Shown piece after piece: positions 26,423 through 34,788 of a stretch of 64,000 nucleotides of DNA. The notes below the pieces were generated by a model. That model was given only the letters and a program-made list of their open reading frames with translations, made no database searches and was not told the DNA's origin. A program made the translations under genes and the position numbers. The stretch is from Methylocaldum marinum. GTDB lineage: Bacteria; Pseudomonadota; Gammaproteobacteria; Methylococcales; Methylococcaceae. The DNA is taken from the NCBI RefSeq assembly GCF_003584645.1, contig NZ_AP017928.1, forward strand, positions 5,655,501 through 5,719,500, read 5' to 3'. Every line of letters begins with the position of its first letter. Position 1 is the stretch's first letter.

Positions 26423-27703
26423 ATGGCGAAGAATTCACTCAAGATTAGAATGGGGCGCGTGACTTTCGGTGTTTTTGCAGCGATTTTTGGCGCCGCGGCC
26501 GAAGCCGAAGAGGCAAGCGAACCCACGGGGTTGCTGGGGTCTCTGGAGGCCGATGTCAATGAGACCCAATTCATGAAAAATTTGGGGCTGCAATTTGGCG
26601 GATGGATCAATGCCGGTATCACGTACAACGCAAACGAACCTGCCGGCCGATTCAACGGTCCGGTAACGTTCAATGATCGCGCTTCCGAATTTCAGCTGAA
26701 TCAGCTTTATTTTTATCTGCAGCGGCCGGTGAATACGGAAGGAGACTCCTGGGATTTCGGCGGGCGCTTCGACTTTATGTTCGGTACCGATGCCCAATTT
26801 ACCCAAGCGGCTTATGGTCACTGGGATCAGCGCCTGATCAACGATCAACGCTTCTATGACATTGCGTTGCCTCAGGCCTACTTCGAAATTTTTGCGCCGT
26901 TTGGTAATGGCATCACAGCGAAGATCGGTCACTTTTACACCATTATCGGTAACGAAGTGGTAACGGCGCCGGATAATTTCTTCTACTCCCATGCTTATAC
27001 GATGCAGTACGGAGAACCGTTTACCCATACGGGCGTGTTGTTGAGTTATCCGATCGATCAGAACTGGACGATTTCGGGGGGTGGGGTGACTGGAAGCGAG
27101 ACCGCCGGCTGGGATGGCGGTTGGGATAAGGGGCTCGGTAACTGGGCGTTTCTCGGCGGTGTAACTTGGACCAGTATCGACGAAGGTACTTCCGTGGCTT
27201 TTAGCGCCACCAGCGGCGAGATTTCCGAGCAAGACTCAAATAATTGGAGCATGTACAGCCTGGTTATCAAGCACGACATCATAGAAGGCCTGCACTACAC
27301 CTTCCAGCATGACCACGGGTGGGCAACCAGTGTTGTTGATGCAACAGATCGTGCAGGCAGCAATGGTAGGGATGCGGAATGGTATGGGATTAATCAGTAC
27401 CTCACCTACGACATTAGAGACGATCTTGCCGTGGGACTCCGTGCTGAATGGTTCCGAGATGACGATGGTTTCCGTGTTCTTTCCCCAATTAGAGGTCCTT
27501 TCGCACCTCCGGCATCAAGCTATTATGCCGTCACGGCGGGTTTAAACTGGAAGCCGGTGAATTGGCTGATGGTGCGGCCGAGCGTTCGGTATGATTGGGC
27601 TGACAAGGCGGACGCTTATGACAATGCCGGTGGGGCGGCAGGCTTCATCGGCAAGAAGGGCGATCAATTCCTTTTTTCTACCGACGTAGTCATAACGTTC
27701 TAA
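26423..27703 (+). CDS. Outer-membrane beta-barrel porin, BBP2/OmpL-like
   Basis: A 426-residue exported protein: signal peptide (about 1-26, ending GAAAEA), then alternating aromatic beta-strands (for example GLQFGGWINAGITYNA, FQLNQLYFYLQRPVN, FDFMFGTDAQF, WLMVRPSVRYDW) and a C-terminal strand ending in Phe (LFSTDVVITF), the signal for barrel insertion. It resembles the putative beta-barrel porin-2 family. The solute is unknown. The ATG at 26423 begins a proper signal peptide. The upstream NtrC and sigma-54 elements suggest expression under nitrogen limitation, so a nitrogenous solute (ammonium, urea, nitrate, amines) is an inference. Confidence 0.83.
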   Translation: MAKNSLKIRMGRVTFGVFAAIFGAAAEAEEASEPTGLLGSLEADVNETQFMKNLGLQFGGWINAGITYNANEPAGRFNGPVTFNDRASEFQLNQLYFYLQRPVNTEGDSWDFGGRFDFMFGTDAQFTQAAYGHWDQRLINDQRFYDIALPQAYFEIFAPFGNGITAKIGHFYTIIGNEVVTAPDNFFYSHAYTMQYGEPFTHTGVLLSYPIDQNWTISGGGVTGSETAGWDGGWDKGLGNWAFLGGVTWTSIDEGTSVAFSATSGEISEQDSNNWSMYSLVIKHDIIEGLHYTFQHDHGWATSVVDATDRAGSNGRDAEWYGINQYLTYDIRDDLAVGLRAEWFRDDDGFRVLSPIRGPFAPPASSYYAVTAGLNWKPVNWLMVRPSVRYDWADKADAYDNAGGAAGFIGKKGDQFLFSTDVVITF

Positions 27704-27871
27704 AAATCCCCGGGAACCTCTCGATGAAGGACAGGGATGTCCTCGTCCTCTGCCGCGTGTTTGTCCTTCTTCCCTCTTTCGTTTCGAACGGACCCGCGCT
27801 CCAAATGAATACACCTATGGCTGCCGCCGAACTCGGCCGCCACTCGGCTCGCCGTCCAGGCGCTAGAGCGT

Positions 27872-28078
27872 TTATGCGGCTTTGCGTGGATTGCTGTCCG
27901 GCGCGGATCTTTCGAGCAGGCACTGCCGTATCAGTTGCTTGGCTTGAACCGCGCATTTTCCGCATTGATCGCAGGCGCCCAATTTGGATCGTAAGCCGCG
28001 CATGCTGGTGACCTCCTGCTCTTGAACGGCCTTCCGGATTTGTCCGTCGGTGACTTTCTTGCAGATGCAGATGTACAT
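27872..28078 (-). CDS. bfd: Bacterioferritin-associated ferredoxin
   Basis: A 68-residue 2Fe-2S protein that donates electrons to bacterioferritin to release stored iron. The four cluster cysteines are in CIC (residues 4 and 6) and CDQC (36 and 39), with a further Cys at 42. The C-terminal 15 residues extend beyond the usual fold. It lies 118 bases downstream of bfr on the same strand, and the gap contains a Fur-box-like palindrome, consistent with induction of Bfd when iron is short. Confidence 0.9.
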   Translation of the reverse strand: MYICICKKVTDGQIRKAVQEQEVTSMRGLRSKLGACDQCGKCAVQAKQLIRQCLLERSAPDSNPRKAA

Positions 28079-28121
28079 AGCCGGATCAGATGAATTAATC
28101 TGATCTAAATACTAGTACAAC

Positions 28122-28136
28122 TGAGAATTGTTATCA
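28122..28136 (-). promoter_or_regulatory. Predicted Fur box upstream of bfd
   Basis: TGAGAATTGTTATCA matches the 7-1-7 Fur consensus TGATAAT-N-ATTATCA with two mismatches and lies 44 bases ahead of the bfd start. Fur repression of bfd is known in other proteobacteria. Confidence 0.6.
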
Positions 28137-28195
28137 AATAAGATTTGCGCGGCGTTAACTTGCCGATGGACATGGCAAGTCGGGGGGTGTAAATA

Positions 28196-28663
28196 CTACA
28201 TTTGAGATTGCAAGTAGTTCTGAAGCCCGATTTTTTCGATTAGGCTGAGCTGGGTTTCCAGCCAATAGGCGTGATCTTCTTCGGTATCCTTGAGAAGGGC
28301 GAGGAGTATGTCCCGCGTGACATAATCGCCGACGTTTTCACAAAACCCCATTGCCTCTCTGAGCTCGCCGATCACTTTATATTCCAAAGCCAGATCGTTC
28401 TTGAGCATGCTCGGCACATCCGTACCGATTTGAAGTGCGTTGCGCTTGCTCAGATCGGGTGTGCCTTCGAGGAATAGAATTCGGTTGATCAATCGGTCGG
28501 CGTGGGACTGTTCTTCCTGCAGTTCATGGTCTATGCGTTCGTACAGCCGGCTAAGCCCCCAGTCCTTATACATTCGAGAGTGGGTAAGGTACTGGTCGAT
28601 GGAAGTCAGTTCACCTGCCAGTAAGTGGTTTAAGCGAGCAATAACATCGGTATCGCCTTTCAT
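28196..28663 (-). CDS. bfr: Bacterioferritin lacking the haem-ligand Met52
   Basis: A 155-residue ferritin-like iron-storage subunit that forms 24-mers. From the ATG at 28663, preceded by GGAG eight bases away, the ferroxidase ligands fall at E18, E51, H54, E94, E128 and H131, with one residue inserted before E128 compared with E. coli. Position 52, the Met that ligates haem between two subunits in E. coli Bfr, is Gln here (EEQSHADR). This matches the haem-free subunit type seen in organisms with two Bfr paralogues. It is likely co-regulated with the downstream bfd. Confidence 0.92.
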   Translation of the reverse strand: MKGDTDVIARLNHLLAGELTSIDQYLTHSRMYKDWGLSRLYERIDHELQEEQSHADRLINRILFLEGTPDLSKRNALQIGTDVPSMLKNDLALEYKVIGELREAMGFCENVGDYVTRDILLALLKDTEEDHAYWLETQLSLIEKIGLQNYLQSQM

Positions 28664-28832
28664 TGTTGTTCTCCGTCGTACACTACGAGATGCCTCTCCG
28701 GCGTGGGACAAACCTACCGAAGTGAGTAAATTGAAACAGAATTACGTATACTAGTCACCCTTTGGCGCTTCGGCGGCCCATCAGCGGGTTCGTCGGCAGC
28801 CGAGGGTGTTCGACAAATTCCACGATAGGCGT

Positions 28833-29354
28833 ATGACTCAAATAGAATACGAAGTCCGCGAGCAAGACCTGGTTGCCTTCAACGAACATCAATTGCAGAA
28901 CTCCGCGAGTTGGCAAAAGACTATGCGGCGCCATCAGGCAGTTTTCCCCGGCATCATGGCACTTATCGCGCTGTTCTTGTGGTTTTATTATCAAGATACG
29001 CTATCCGCCATTTATGTCGGCGTGATTGCCGCATTGTGGGGGATTTTGACGCCGCTCTATTTCAAGGGAAGCCTGCGTAGACAGCTCCGGAAAATGTACT
29101 CGGATGAAGAGCGCGCCAGCATCTTGGGCACATATACTTTGCGCTCCGAACCCCATGTTCTGGTGGAGGTCAATCGAAACGGCGAGTCTCGTGTGAAATG
29201 GTCCGATGTCCTTCGCGTCGAGATGACTAAGAAATACGCCTTTCTCTTTGTCGGTATCGACACGGCCCTAATAATTCCCCGAGCGACCGTCAAGAAGGGG
29301 GACTTGCATGAATTCGTCAAAGAAGCGGACCGGCGAATCGAGCATGCTGCTTGA
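28833..29354 (+). CDS. YcxB-like family membrane protein
   Basis: A 173-residue protein with two adjacent transmembrane helices (about 40-56 and 60-78) and a C-terminal beta-rich cytoplasmic domain (ILGTYTLRSEPHVLVE, VKWSDVLRVEMTKKYAFLF), as in the YcxB-like family, related to PH-like domains of membrane proteins. Function is unknown. I take the start at 28833, where MTQIEYEVREQDL begins; the frame is open nine codons further upstream. The ABC-F gene follows after 53 bases on the same strand. Confidence 0.68.
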   Translation: MTQIEYEVREQDLVAFNEHQLQNSASWQKTMRRHQAVFPGIMALIALFLWFYYQDTLSAIYVGVIAALWGILTPLYFKGSLRRQLRKMYSDEERASILGTYTLRSEPHVLVEVNRNGESRVKWSDVLRVEMTKKYAFLFVGIDTALIIPRATVKKGDLHEFVKEADRRIEHAA

Positions 29355-29407
29355 TTTCGCATTTTCTTACCCGGAACCAACGAATGTCTGCTTAGCGTTC
29401 CGGCGGC

Positions 29408-31297
29408 ATGCTTAATTTCAAGTCGGTCGCGTTGAGGCGCGGCCAGCGCCTTCTGTTTGAAGAGGCGTCCTTTACCATACACAGTGGTGAGAAGGTCGGT
29501 ATTACCGGTGCGAACGGGGCCGGGAAATCCAGTTTGTTCCGCCTGATCTTGGGTGAGATTCATATCGACGCCGGCGAAATTACGATGCCGCCGAACCTCG
29601 ATATCGCCCACGTGTCTCAGGAAACCCCGGCGAGCGAGCGGACCGCGTTGGAATACGTTATGGATGGCGACCGCGAGCTGCGCCTGATCGAAGCGGAACT
29701 TGGCGAGGCGGAAAAACGCGGTGACGGTGTGAGGCTCGGATTGCTTTATTCCCGGCTTGAGGCGATAGGAGGCTACGAGGCCCGGGCGCGGGCCGCCAAG
29801 CTGATGGCAGGTCTCGGGTTCGGGCCGGGCGACGAGGCGAAGGTGGTCAATCGGTTTTCCGGGGGTTGGCGAATGCGTCTCAACCTCGCGCAGGCCTTGA
29901 TGTGCCGTTCCGATATGCTGCTTCTCGACGAACCGACCAATCATCTCGATTTGGATGCCGTGATTTGGCTTCAGGAGTGGCTGTCCCGATACCCGGGTAC
30001 ATTGCTTCTGGTTTCCCACGACAGGGACTTTCTGGACGATATCGTCGATCACGTGCTTCATATCGAGAATCAGGCGGTTGCGCTTTTTTCCGGAAACTAC
30101 TCGGCATTCGAGATTAGGCGGGCCGAACTCCTCGGGCAGCAGCAAGCAGCCTATGAGAGGCAGCAGCGTGAAGTCGCGCGAGTCCAAGCTTTCGTAGATC
30201 GGTTTCGTGCGAAGGCCACCAAGGCCAGGCAGGTGCAAAGCCGACTCAAGGCCTTGAGCAAGCTCGAGTTGATCGCTGCGGCGCATGTGGATTCGCCGTT
30301 CAGGTTCTCGTTTCTTCCGCCGGAAAAATTGCCGTCGCCGTTGTTGAAAGTGGATGATGGGAGCGTCGGATACGGAACGACAGCGATCTTGAACGGCGTC
30401 AACCTGACTCTGAATCCAGGCGAAAGAATCGGTCTTTTGGGACCGAACGGCGCCGGAAAATCCACCCTGATCAAATTGTTGGCGGGTATGTTGAACCCGG
30501 GGTCGGGGGAGCGTTTGGAGGCACAAGATCTTAGAATCGGTTATTTCGCGCAACATCAGCTTGAACAGTTGCGGGTAGACGAAAGTCCGCTCCAGCATTT
30601 GCAGAAGCTTGATCCCAGGGCCACCGAAAGGGATTTGCGGAATTTCCTTGCCGGTTTCGGGTTTTGCGGCGATCAGGCATTGGCGGCGGTAGCGCCGTTT
30701 TCCGGCGGTGAGCGTGCCCGGCTCGCGCTGGCTCTCCTGATCTATCGGAAGCCGAATCTTTTGTTGCTGGACGAGCCTACCAACCATCTCGATTTGAATG
30801 CCCGTGATGCGCTTGCCTTGGCCTTGCAGGATTATCAAGGGGCGATGGTGTTGGTGTCTCACGATCGCCATTTGCTCCGGACCGTTGCCAACGATTTCTG
30901 GCTGGTTGCAGACGGAAAAGCTGAAAAGTTCGATGGCGACTTGGATGACTATCGGCAATGGTTGAGCAGTCGGCGTTCCGCGTCGCAGTCCGTGGTTGAA
31001 AGCATCACCACGCCTTCCCGGAAAGATCAGCGTCGCCAGGACGCCGAGCGGCGGCGCGCATTGCGGCCATTTCAGCAGGCGCTGGAGCGAGCCGAAGCCG
31101 CTCTCGAGAAATTGACCTCGGAAAAGCGGCGCCTTGAAGAGCGGTTGTCGGCTCCGGAGCTCTACGAGATTGAGGCGAAACCGGCCTTGCAGGCTTTGCT
31201 GCTGGAGAAGGCCGAAATCGATCATCGGTTGGCGGAAACGGAATCCCTCTGGCTAGAGGCCGTGGAAGCATTGGAATCAGTCCTGGGTGAAGTTTGA
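29408..31297 (+). CDS. ABC-F family ATPase, YheS type
   Basis: A 629-residue protein with two ABC ATPase cassettes and no membrane helices: P-loops GANGAGKSS and GPNGAGKST, signatures FSGGWRMRL and FSGGERARL, and two LLLDEPTNHLD Walker B motifs. The linker between them (about residues 235-310) is charged, and the last 100 residues are a coiled coil (KDQRRQDAERRRALRPFQQA). ABC-F proteins bind the ribosomal E site and act in translation; YheS is the E. coli member with this length and tail. The next gene begins within or just after its 3' end. Confidence 0.93.
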   Translation: MLNFKSVALRRGQRLLFEEASFTIHSGEKVGITGANGAGKSSLFRLILGEIHIDAGEITMPPNLDIAHVSQETPASERTALEYVMDGDRELRLIEAELGEAEKRGDGVRLGLLYSRLEAIGGYEARARAAKLMAGLGFGPGDEAKVVNRFSGGWRMRLNLAQALMCRSDMLLLDEPTNHLDLDAVIWLQEWLSRYPGTLLLVSHDRDFLDDIVDHVLHIENQAVALFSGNYSAFEIRRAELLGQQQAAYERQQREVARVQAFVDRFRAKATKARQVQSRLKALSKLELIAAAHVDSPFRFSFLPPEKLPSPLLKVDDGSVGYGTTAILNGVNLTLNPGERIGLLGPNGAGKSTLIKLLAGMLNPGSGERLEAQDLRIGYFAQHQLEQLRVDESPLQHLQKLDPRATERDLRNFLAGFGFCGDQALAAVAPFSGGERARLALALLIYRKPNLLLLDEPTNHLDLNARDALALALQDYQGAMVLVSHDRHLLRTVANDFWLVADGKAEKFDGDLDDYRQWLSSRRSASQSVVESITTPSRKDQRRQDAERRRALRPFQQALERAEAALEKLTSEKRRLEERLSAPELYEIEAKPALQALLLEKAEIDHRLAETESLWLEAVEALESVLGEV

Positions 31298-31328
31298 TCG
31301 AATACGATTCGGCAGCCGAAGAATAACC

Positions 31329-31829
31329 ATGCCGCTGATAAAGCTGTTTCTCGACATCTGTTTTTTCAAGAAGGGGCCGCAGGATGTTCCTGCATCGGGT
31401 TTGCTGCTGGCGCTTGCGATTTTGGCCTATTCGGTGGTGGGTGTCGTGCTGCTCGGATTGGAGCGTGATTGGCGCGGAGCGGTCGTTGAAGCCGCGGTTG
31501 AAGGTTTAATGCTGTTCGCCTTTATCTATACGGCTCTCCATCTGAGGCGAAAGATTCCCCGGCTTCAGAAAACCGCGACTGCTTTATACGCGTGCGATGC
31601 TTTGATCAGCGCGGCAGCCATTCCCTTTCTCGCTTGGCTTTCGGCGACACCGGAAGTGAAAGGAGTCTATTTTTTTCTGATGTTTCTGATGCTTTGGCAC
31701 TTGGCCGTGGTCGGGCATATCTTGCGGCACGCTCTGGCCATTTCATTCTTTTTCGGTGTGGGGCTGGCCTTTGGATACATCATCGTAAGCTATCAAGTTA
31801 TGATGGCTTTGTTCGATCGAGTCACGTGA
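31329..31829 (+). CDS. Integral membrane protein of unknown function
   Basis: A 166-residue protein with about five predicted transmembrane helices spread over its length (for example LLLALAILAYSVVGVVLL, LMLFAFIYTALHL, FFLMFLMLWHLAVVGHIL, FFGVGLAFGYIIVSY) and few charged residues. I do not recognise the family. The ATG at 31329 starts 31 bases after the ABC-F stop; an earlier start at 31287 would overlap that gene. The universal stress gene follows after 27 bases, so the three may form one unit. Confidence 0.65.
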   Translation: MPLIKLFLDICFFKKGPQDVPASGLLLALAILAYSVVGVVLLGLERDWRGAVVEAAVEGLMLFAFIYTALHLRRKIPRLQKTATALYACDALISAAAIPFLAWLSATPEVKGVYFFLMFLMLWHLAVVGHILRHALAISFFFGVGLAFGYIIVSYQVMMALFDRVT

Positions 31830-31856
31830 CTGCAAACAGGAAATAGGAGACTGGCG

Positions 31857-32294
31857 ATGACGTACCGGCAGATTTTATTGGCAGCCGATTTTTCCGAACA
31901 CGGCGAGCAGGTGATTCGGCGGGCTCAGGAACTGGCGACAAAGTATGAGGCGCGGTTAAATGTAATCCATGTCGTCGAGAATGTGCCGATCATGGATGCG
32001 TCTTATGGGCCGATAGTGCCGTTTGATGTCGATCTGACCGATCAGATGGTCAACGCGGCGCGGAAACGTTTGGCGGAGATTGCCGAACGTTTGTCCATTC
32101 CGCCGGAATGCCGCTGGGTTGAAATCGGGAGTCCAAAAGTGGAAATTATCCGTGTCGCTCGGGAGTTGCAGGCGGATTTGATCGTTATCGGGTCGCACGG
32201 GAGACATGGTATCGGCTTGTTGCTCGGTTCTACGGCCGCCAGCGTCGTTCACCATGCCGAGTGCGACGTGTTGGCCGTTCGTCTGCGAAGTTGA
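31857..32294 (+). CDS. Universal stress protein, UspA family
   Basis: A 145-residue single-domain Usp: start YRQILLAADFSEHGEQVIRRA, and near the C-terminus the nucleotide-binding motif GSHGRHGIGLLLGSTAASVV, which fits G-2x-G-9x-G(S/T) of ATP-binding members. Such proteins accumulate under stress or growth arrest. GGAG lies ahead of the ATG. The gene is followed by a YbhB-like gene after 39 bases. Confidence 0.93.
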   Translation: MTYRQILLAADFSEHGEQVIRRAQELATKYEARLNVIHVVENVPIMDASYGPIVPFDVDLTDQMVNAARKRLAEIAERLSIPPECRWVEIGSPKVEIIRVARELQADLIVIGSHGRHGIGLLLGSTAASVVHHAECDVLAVRLRS

Positions 32295-32333
32295 GTTGCG
32301 ACTGATCTTTAATCGGCAGGGAGGTCAGACATT

Positions 32334-32912
32334 ATGAAAGCCCGTCGTAGTCGCTGGGCGCGGATATTGCTCGGCAGTGTGCTGTTCGCCGCCGCTGATG
32401 TGGCTGTTTCAGAGGAGTCCAAAGGAGGGCAGGGCATGTCCATGAAGATCGAATCGTCCGAATTTGTGCATAACGGTGATATGCCTCAGCGGTTTACCTG
32501 TGATGGACAGGATCTATCGCCGCCGTTGTCCTGGTCCGGTGTGCCCGAGGGGGCGAAAAGCCTGGTGCTGATCGTGGATGATCCTGATGCGCCGGATCCG
32601 AAGGCGCCGAAAATGACCTGGGTTCACTGGGTGCTCTACAACATTCCGACCGACGCCGGCGGATTGCCGGAGGGAGTTTCGTCGGGATCTTTGCCGCCCG
32701 GCACTGCCGAAGGGGTTAACGATTGGAAGCGGACGGGCTATGGCGGTCCCTGTCCACCGGTTGGAAGGCATCGATATTTTCACAAGCTTTACGCACTCGA
32801 TACGGTATTGTCAGGACTGCATAAGCCATCGAAAACTCAGATCGAGAACGCCATGAAAGGACATATTCTGGCGCAGGCCGAACTGATCGGCCTGTATCAA
32901 CGTGGCAGATGA
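32334..32912 (+). CDS. YbhB/YbcL family (PEBP-like) protein, exported
   Basis: A 192-residue phosphatidylethanolamine-binding-protein-like protein. A cleavable signal (residues 1-26) precedes the fold, which has FTCDGQDLSPPLSWSGVP, LVLIVDDPDAPDP, WVHWVLYNIP and GGPCPPVGRHRYFHKLYALD, all family hallmarks lining the anion pocket. E. coli relatives YbhB and YbcL have no settled enzymatic role. The start has a good GGGAGG ribosome-binding site. Confidence 0.93.
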   Translation: MKARRSRWARILLGSVLFAAADVAVSEESKGGQGMSMKIESSEFVHNGDMPQRFTCDGQDLSPPLSWSGVPEGAKSLVLIVDDPDAPDPKAPKMTWVHWVLYNIPTDAGGLPEGVSSGSLPPGTAEGVNDWKRTGYGGPCPPVGRHRYFHKLYALDTVLSGLHKPSKTQIENAMKGHILAQAELIGLYQRGR

Positions 32913-32931
32913 TGCCATTCAAAGGGCTTTC

Positions 32932-34389
32932 TTATTTTCTCCAGTATGCCGGCGTGAACAGGATCAGCGCCGTAAATACCTCGATGCGGCCTAGAAACAT
33001 GGCCAATGTACATAACCAGGTCTGAAAGTCCGTCAGTCCGGCGTAATTGGCAGCAGGACCCACTTCGCCCAAGCCGGGCCCCATGTTGTTGATGCATGCA
33101 ATGGCGGCCGACAGGGCTGAGACGACATCCAGCCCGCTGATGATCAGCAGCAGGACCAGGATTACTATGCTCATGAAATAGACGAAGATGAATCCCAACA
33201 CGGCAAGGATGATGCCCGATGGGATGACCATGGTGCCTAGTTTGAGCGGATTCACGGCCGTGGGGTGGGTGAGAAGCAGCATCTGTAGTTGGCTTTGCTT
33301 AACCAGGATCAAGGTTCGCATCAATTTGATCCCGCCGCCGGTGGAGCCGGTGCACGCCGTGATACATCCAAGGAAGAGCATCCAAAGGGGAGCAAACAAC
33401 GGCCATTGATTGAAGTCCGTGCCGGCGTAGCCGCAGTCGGTAGCAAGCGACACCAGGTTAAAAGTCGTGTGCCGCAAGGCGGTCCAAAAGTCGGGATAGG
33501 TATGTTCCTGCCACAGGTAGAAAGCAATACCAACGCAGCTTGCCAAAATCAGGATTAGAAAGGGCGCTAGCTCGATGTCATGCTTGTAAGGGGTGAAGGT
33601 CCTGCTGCGGATCGCCAGGAAATGCGTGGCGAAATTCATTCCGGCGAGCAGCATAAAGAAGGTGAGCACGCCTTCGATTTGCGGAGAATCGAAATATCCA
33701 ATGCTGGCATCATGGGTCGAAAATCCGCCCAGGCCTACCGCGGAAAAAGCGTGGCAGATGGCGTCCAGCCAGTTCATCCCGGCAAGTTTTAGCGACACGA
33801 TACAGGCTATGGTAAGGCCCGCATAAACCAGCCAGAGATTCTTGGCGGTTTCGGTGATGCGCGGTGTCAGCTTGCTTTCCTTCATCGGGCCGGGGGTTTC
33901 GGCCATGAACAACTGGCGCCCGCCGACTCCGAGTACCGGCAGAATGGCGACGACCAGGACGATGATTCCCATGCCGCCCAGCCAATTGAGTTCGTGCCGC
34001 CACAGGTTGATTGCCGGCGGTAAGTCATCCAAACCCGTCAGCACGGTCGCGCCGCTCGTTGTAAGCCCGGACATGGCTTCGAAATAGGCATCGGTAAACG
34101 ACAAATCCTCAAGATAGGATTTCAGGGGTAAGGTTGCGAAGGCCGCCATTCCGATCCAGGCGAGCACCACGAGCAAGAAGCCGTCCTTAGCTTTCAGTTC
34201 TCGCCGAAATTTCCGTGTCGTGAGCCACAAGAGTCCGCCCGCCGCCAAAGTAAGCAGCATATCCTGAATAAATAAGGAGAGCGTGCCGTCACCATAGACC
34301 AAGGATGCAAGGATAGGAAATGCGTACGTCACGCTGAAAACCATCAGCATCAGGCCGAAAACTCTGGCCAGGGATAAGAATCGGTACAT
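32932..34389 (-). CDS. trkH: Trk system potassium uptake protein TrkH
   Basis: A 485-residue potassium-translocating subunit with the four-fold repeat of membrane-pore-membrane units; filter-like turns can be seen, such as GLTTSGATVL, AVGLGGFSTHDASIG, DCGYAGTDF and NNMGPGLGEVGP. It works with the cytoplasmic regulator TrkA, whose gene is not in this window. I place the start at ATG 34389, in front of the first helix; in-frame GTG 34452 would add 21 residues without family similarity. It is convergent with the YbhB-like gene. Confidence 0.93.
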   Translation of the reverse strand: MYRFLSLARVFGLMLMVFSVTYAFPILASLVYGDGTLSLFIQDMLLTLAAGGLLWLTTRKFRRELKAKDGFLLVVLAWIGMAAFATLPLKSYLEDLSFTDAYFEAMSGLTTSGATVLTGLDDLPPAINLWRHELNWLGGMGIIVLVVAILPVLGVGGRQLFMAETPGPMKESKLTPRITETAKNLWLVYAGLTIACIVSLKLAGMNWLDAICHAFSAVGLGGFSTHDASIGYFDSPQIEGVLTFFMLLAGMNFATHFLAIRSRTFTPYKHDIELAPFLILILASCVGIAFYLWQEHTYPDFWTALRHTTFNLVSLATDCGYAGTDFNQWPLFAPLWMLFLGCITACTGSTGGGIKLMRTLILVKQSQLQMLLLTHPTAVNPLKLGTMVIPSGIILAVLGFIFVYFMSIVILVLLLIISGLDVVSALSAAIACINNMGPGLGEVGPAANYAGLTDFQTWLCTLAMFLGRIEVFTALILFTPAYWRK

Positions 34390-34684
34390 CTGGAGGAACC
34401 CTTTGACACTGGATCGCTTGTATAAAGGGGTTACATGAAACAATCTACGCACGGCTGAAGAAAGCCGAACTTCTCTCGCCTTCGAGAGGTTCCGTCATGA
34501 AGGTTGTGGCGAAGCCCCGGACCAAGGGGAAGCGAACTCTTTGGCGGATGCCCGGGGGAACTGGAGCGTAAGTGGCCGAAAGGAGTCAGCCATGTTTGGG
34601 AATTGGACGTACTTTGGCAGTAGAGTCCTTGAAGTTGGATGAAGCTTTTCGGTGCAGCATGGGCCGATTACGAAATACGTGGTT
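34390..34684. other. Intergenic region between tRNA-Leu and trkH
   Basis: About 295 bases with no supported gene. A small hairpin (CTCTCGCCTTCGAGAG, near 34473-34488) is the only structure I noticed. Confidence 0.35.
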
Positions 34685-34772
34685 TGGTGCCTCGGGCCGG
34701 AATCGAACCGGCACGCCGGGTTAGGGCGCGGGATTTTAAGTCCCGTGTGTCTACCTATTCCACCACCGAGGC
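34685..34772 (-). tRNA. tRNA-Leu (anticodon TAA)
   Basis: An 88-base class II tRNA including encoded CCA. On the minus strand it starts GCCTCGGTGGTGGAATAGGT and ends CCGAGGCACCA; the 7-bp acceptor stem is perfect, the T loop reads GTTCGATTC, and the anticodon arm CGGGACTTAAAATCCCG gives anticodon TAA. The long variable arm fits tRNA-Leu. Confidence 0.95.
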
Positions 34773-34788
34773 AAACAGCCTTGAAATC

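Noticed and set aside
29057-31225. A 722-codon open frame antisense to the ABC-F gene
   Set aside because: The plus strand has both ABC cassettes complete; the antisense product shows no fold or start signal.
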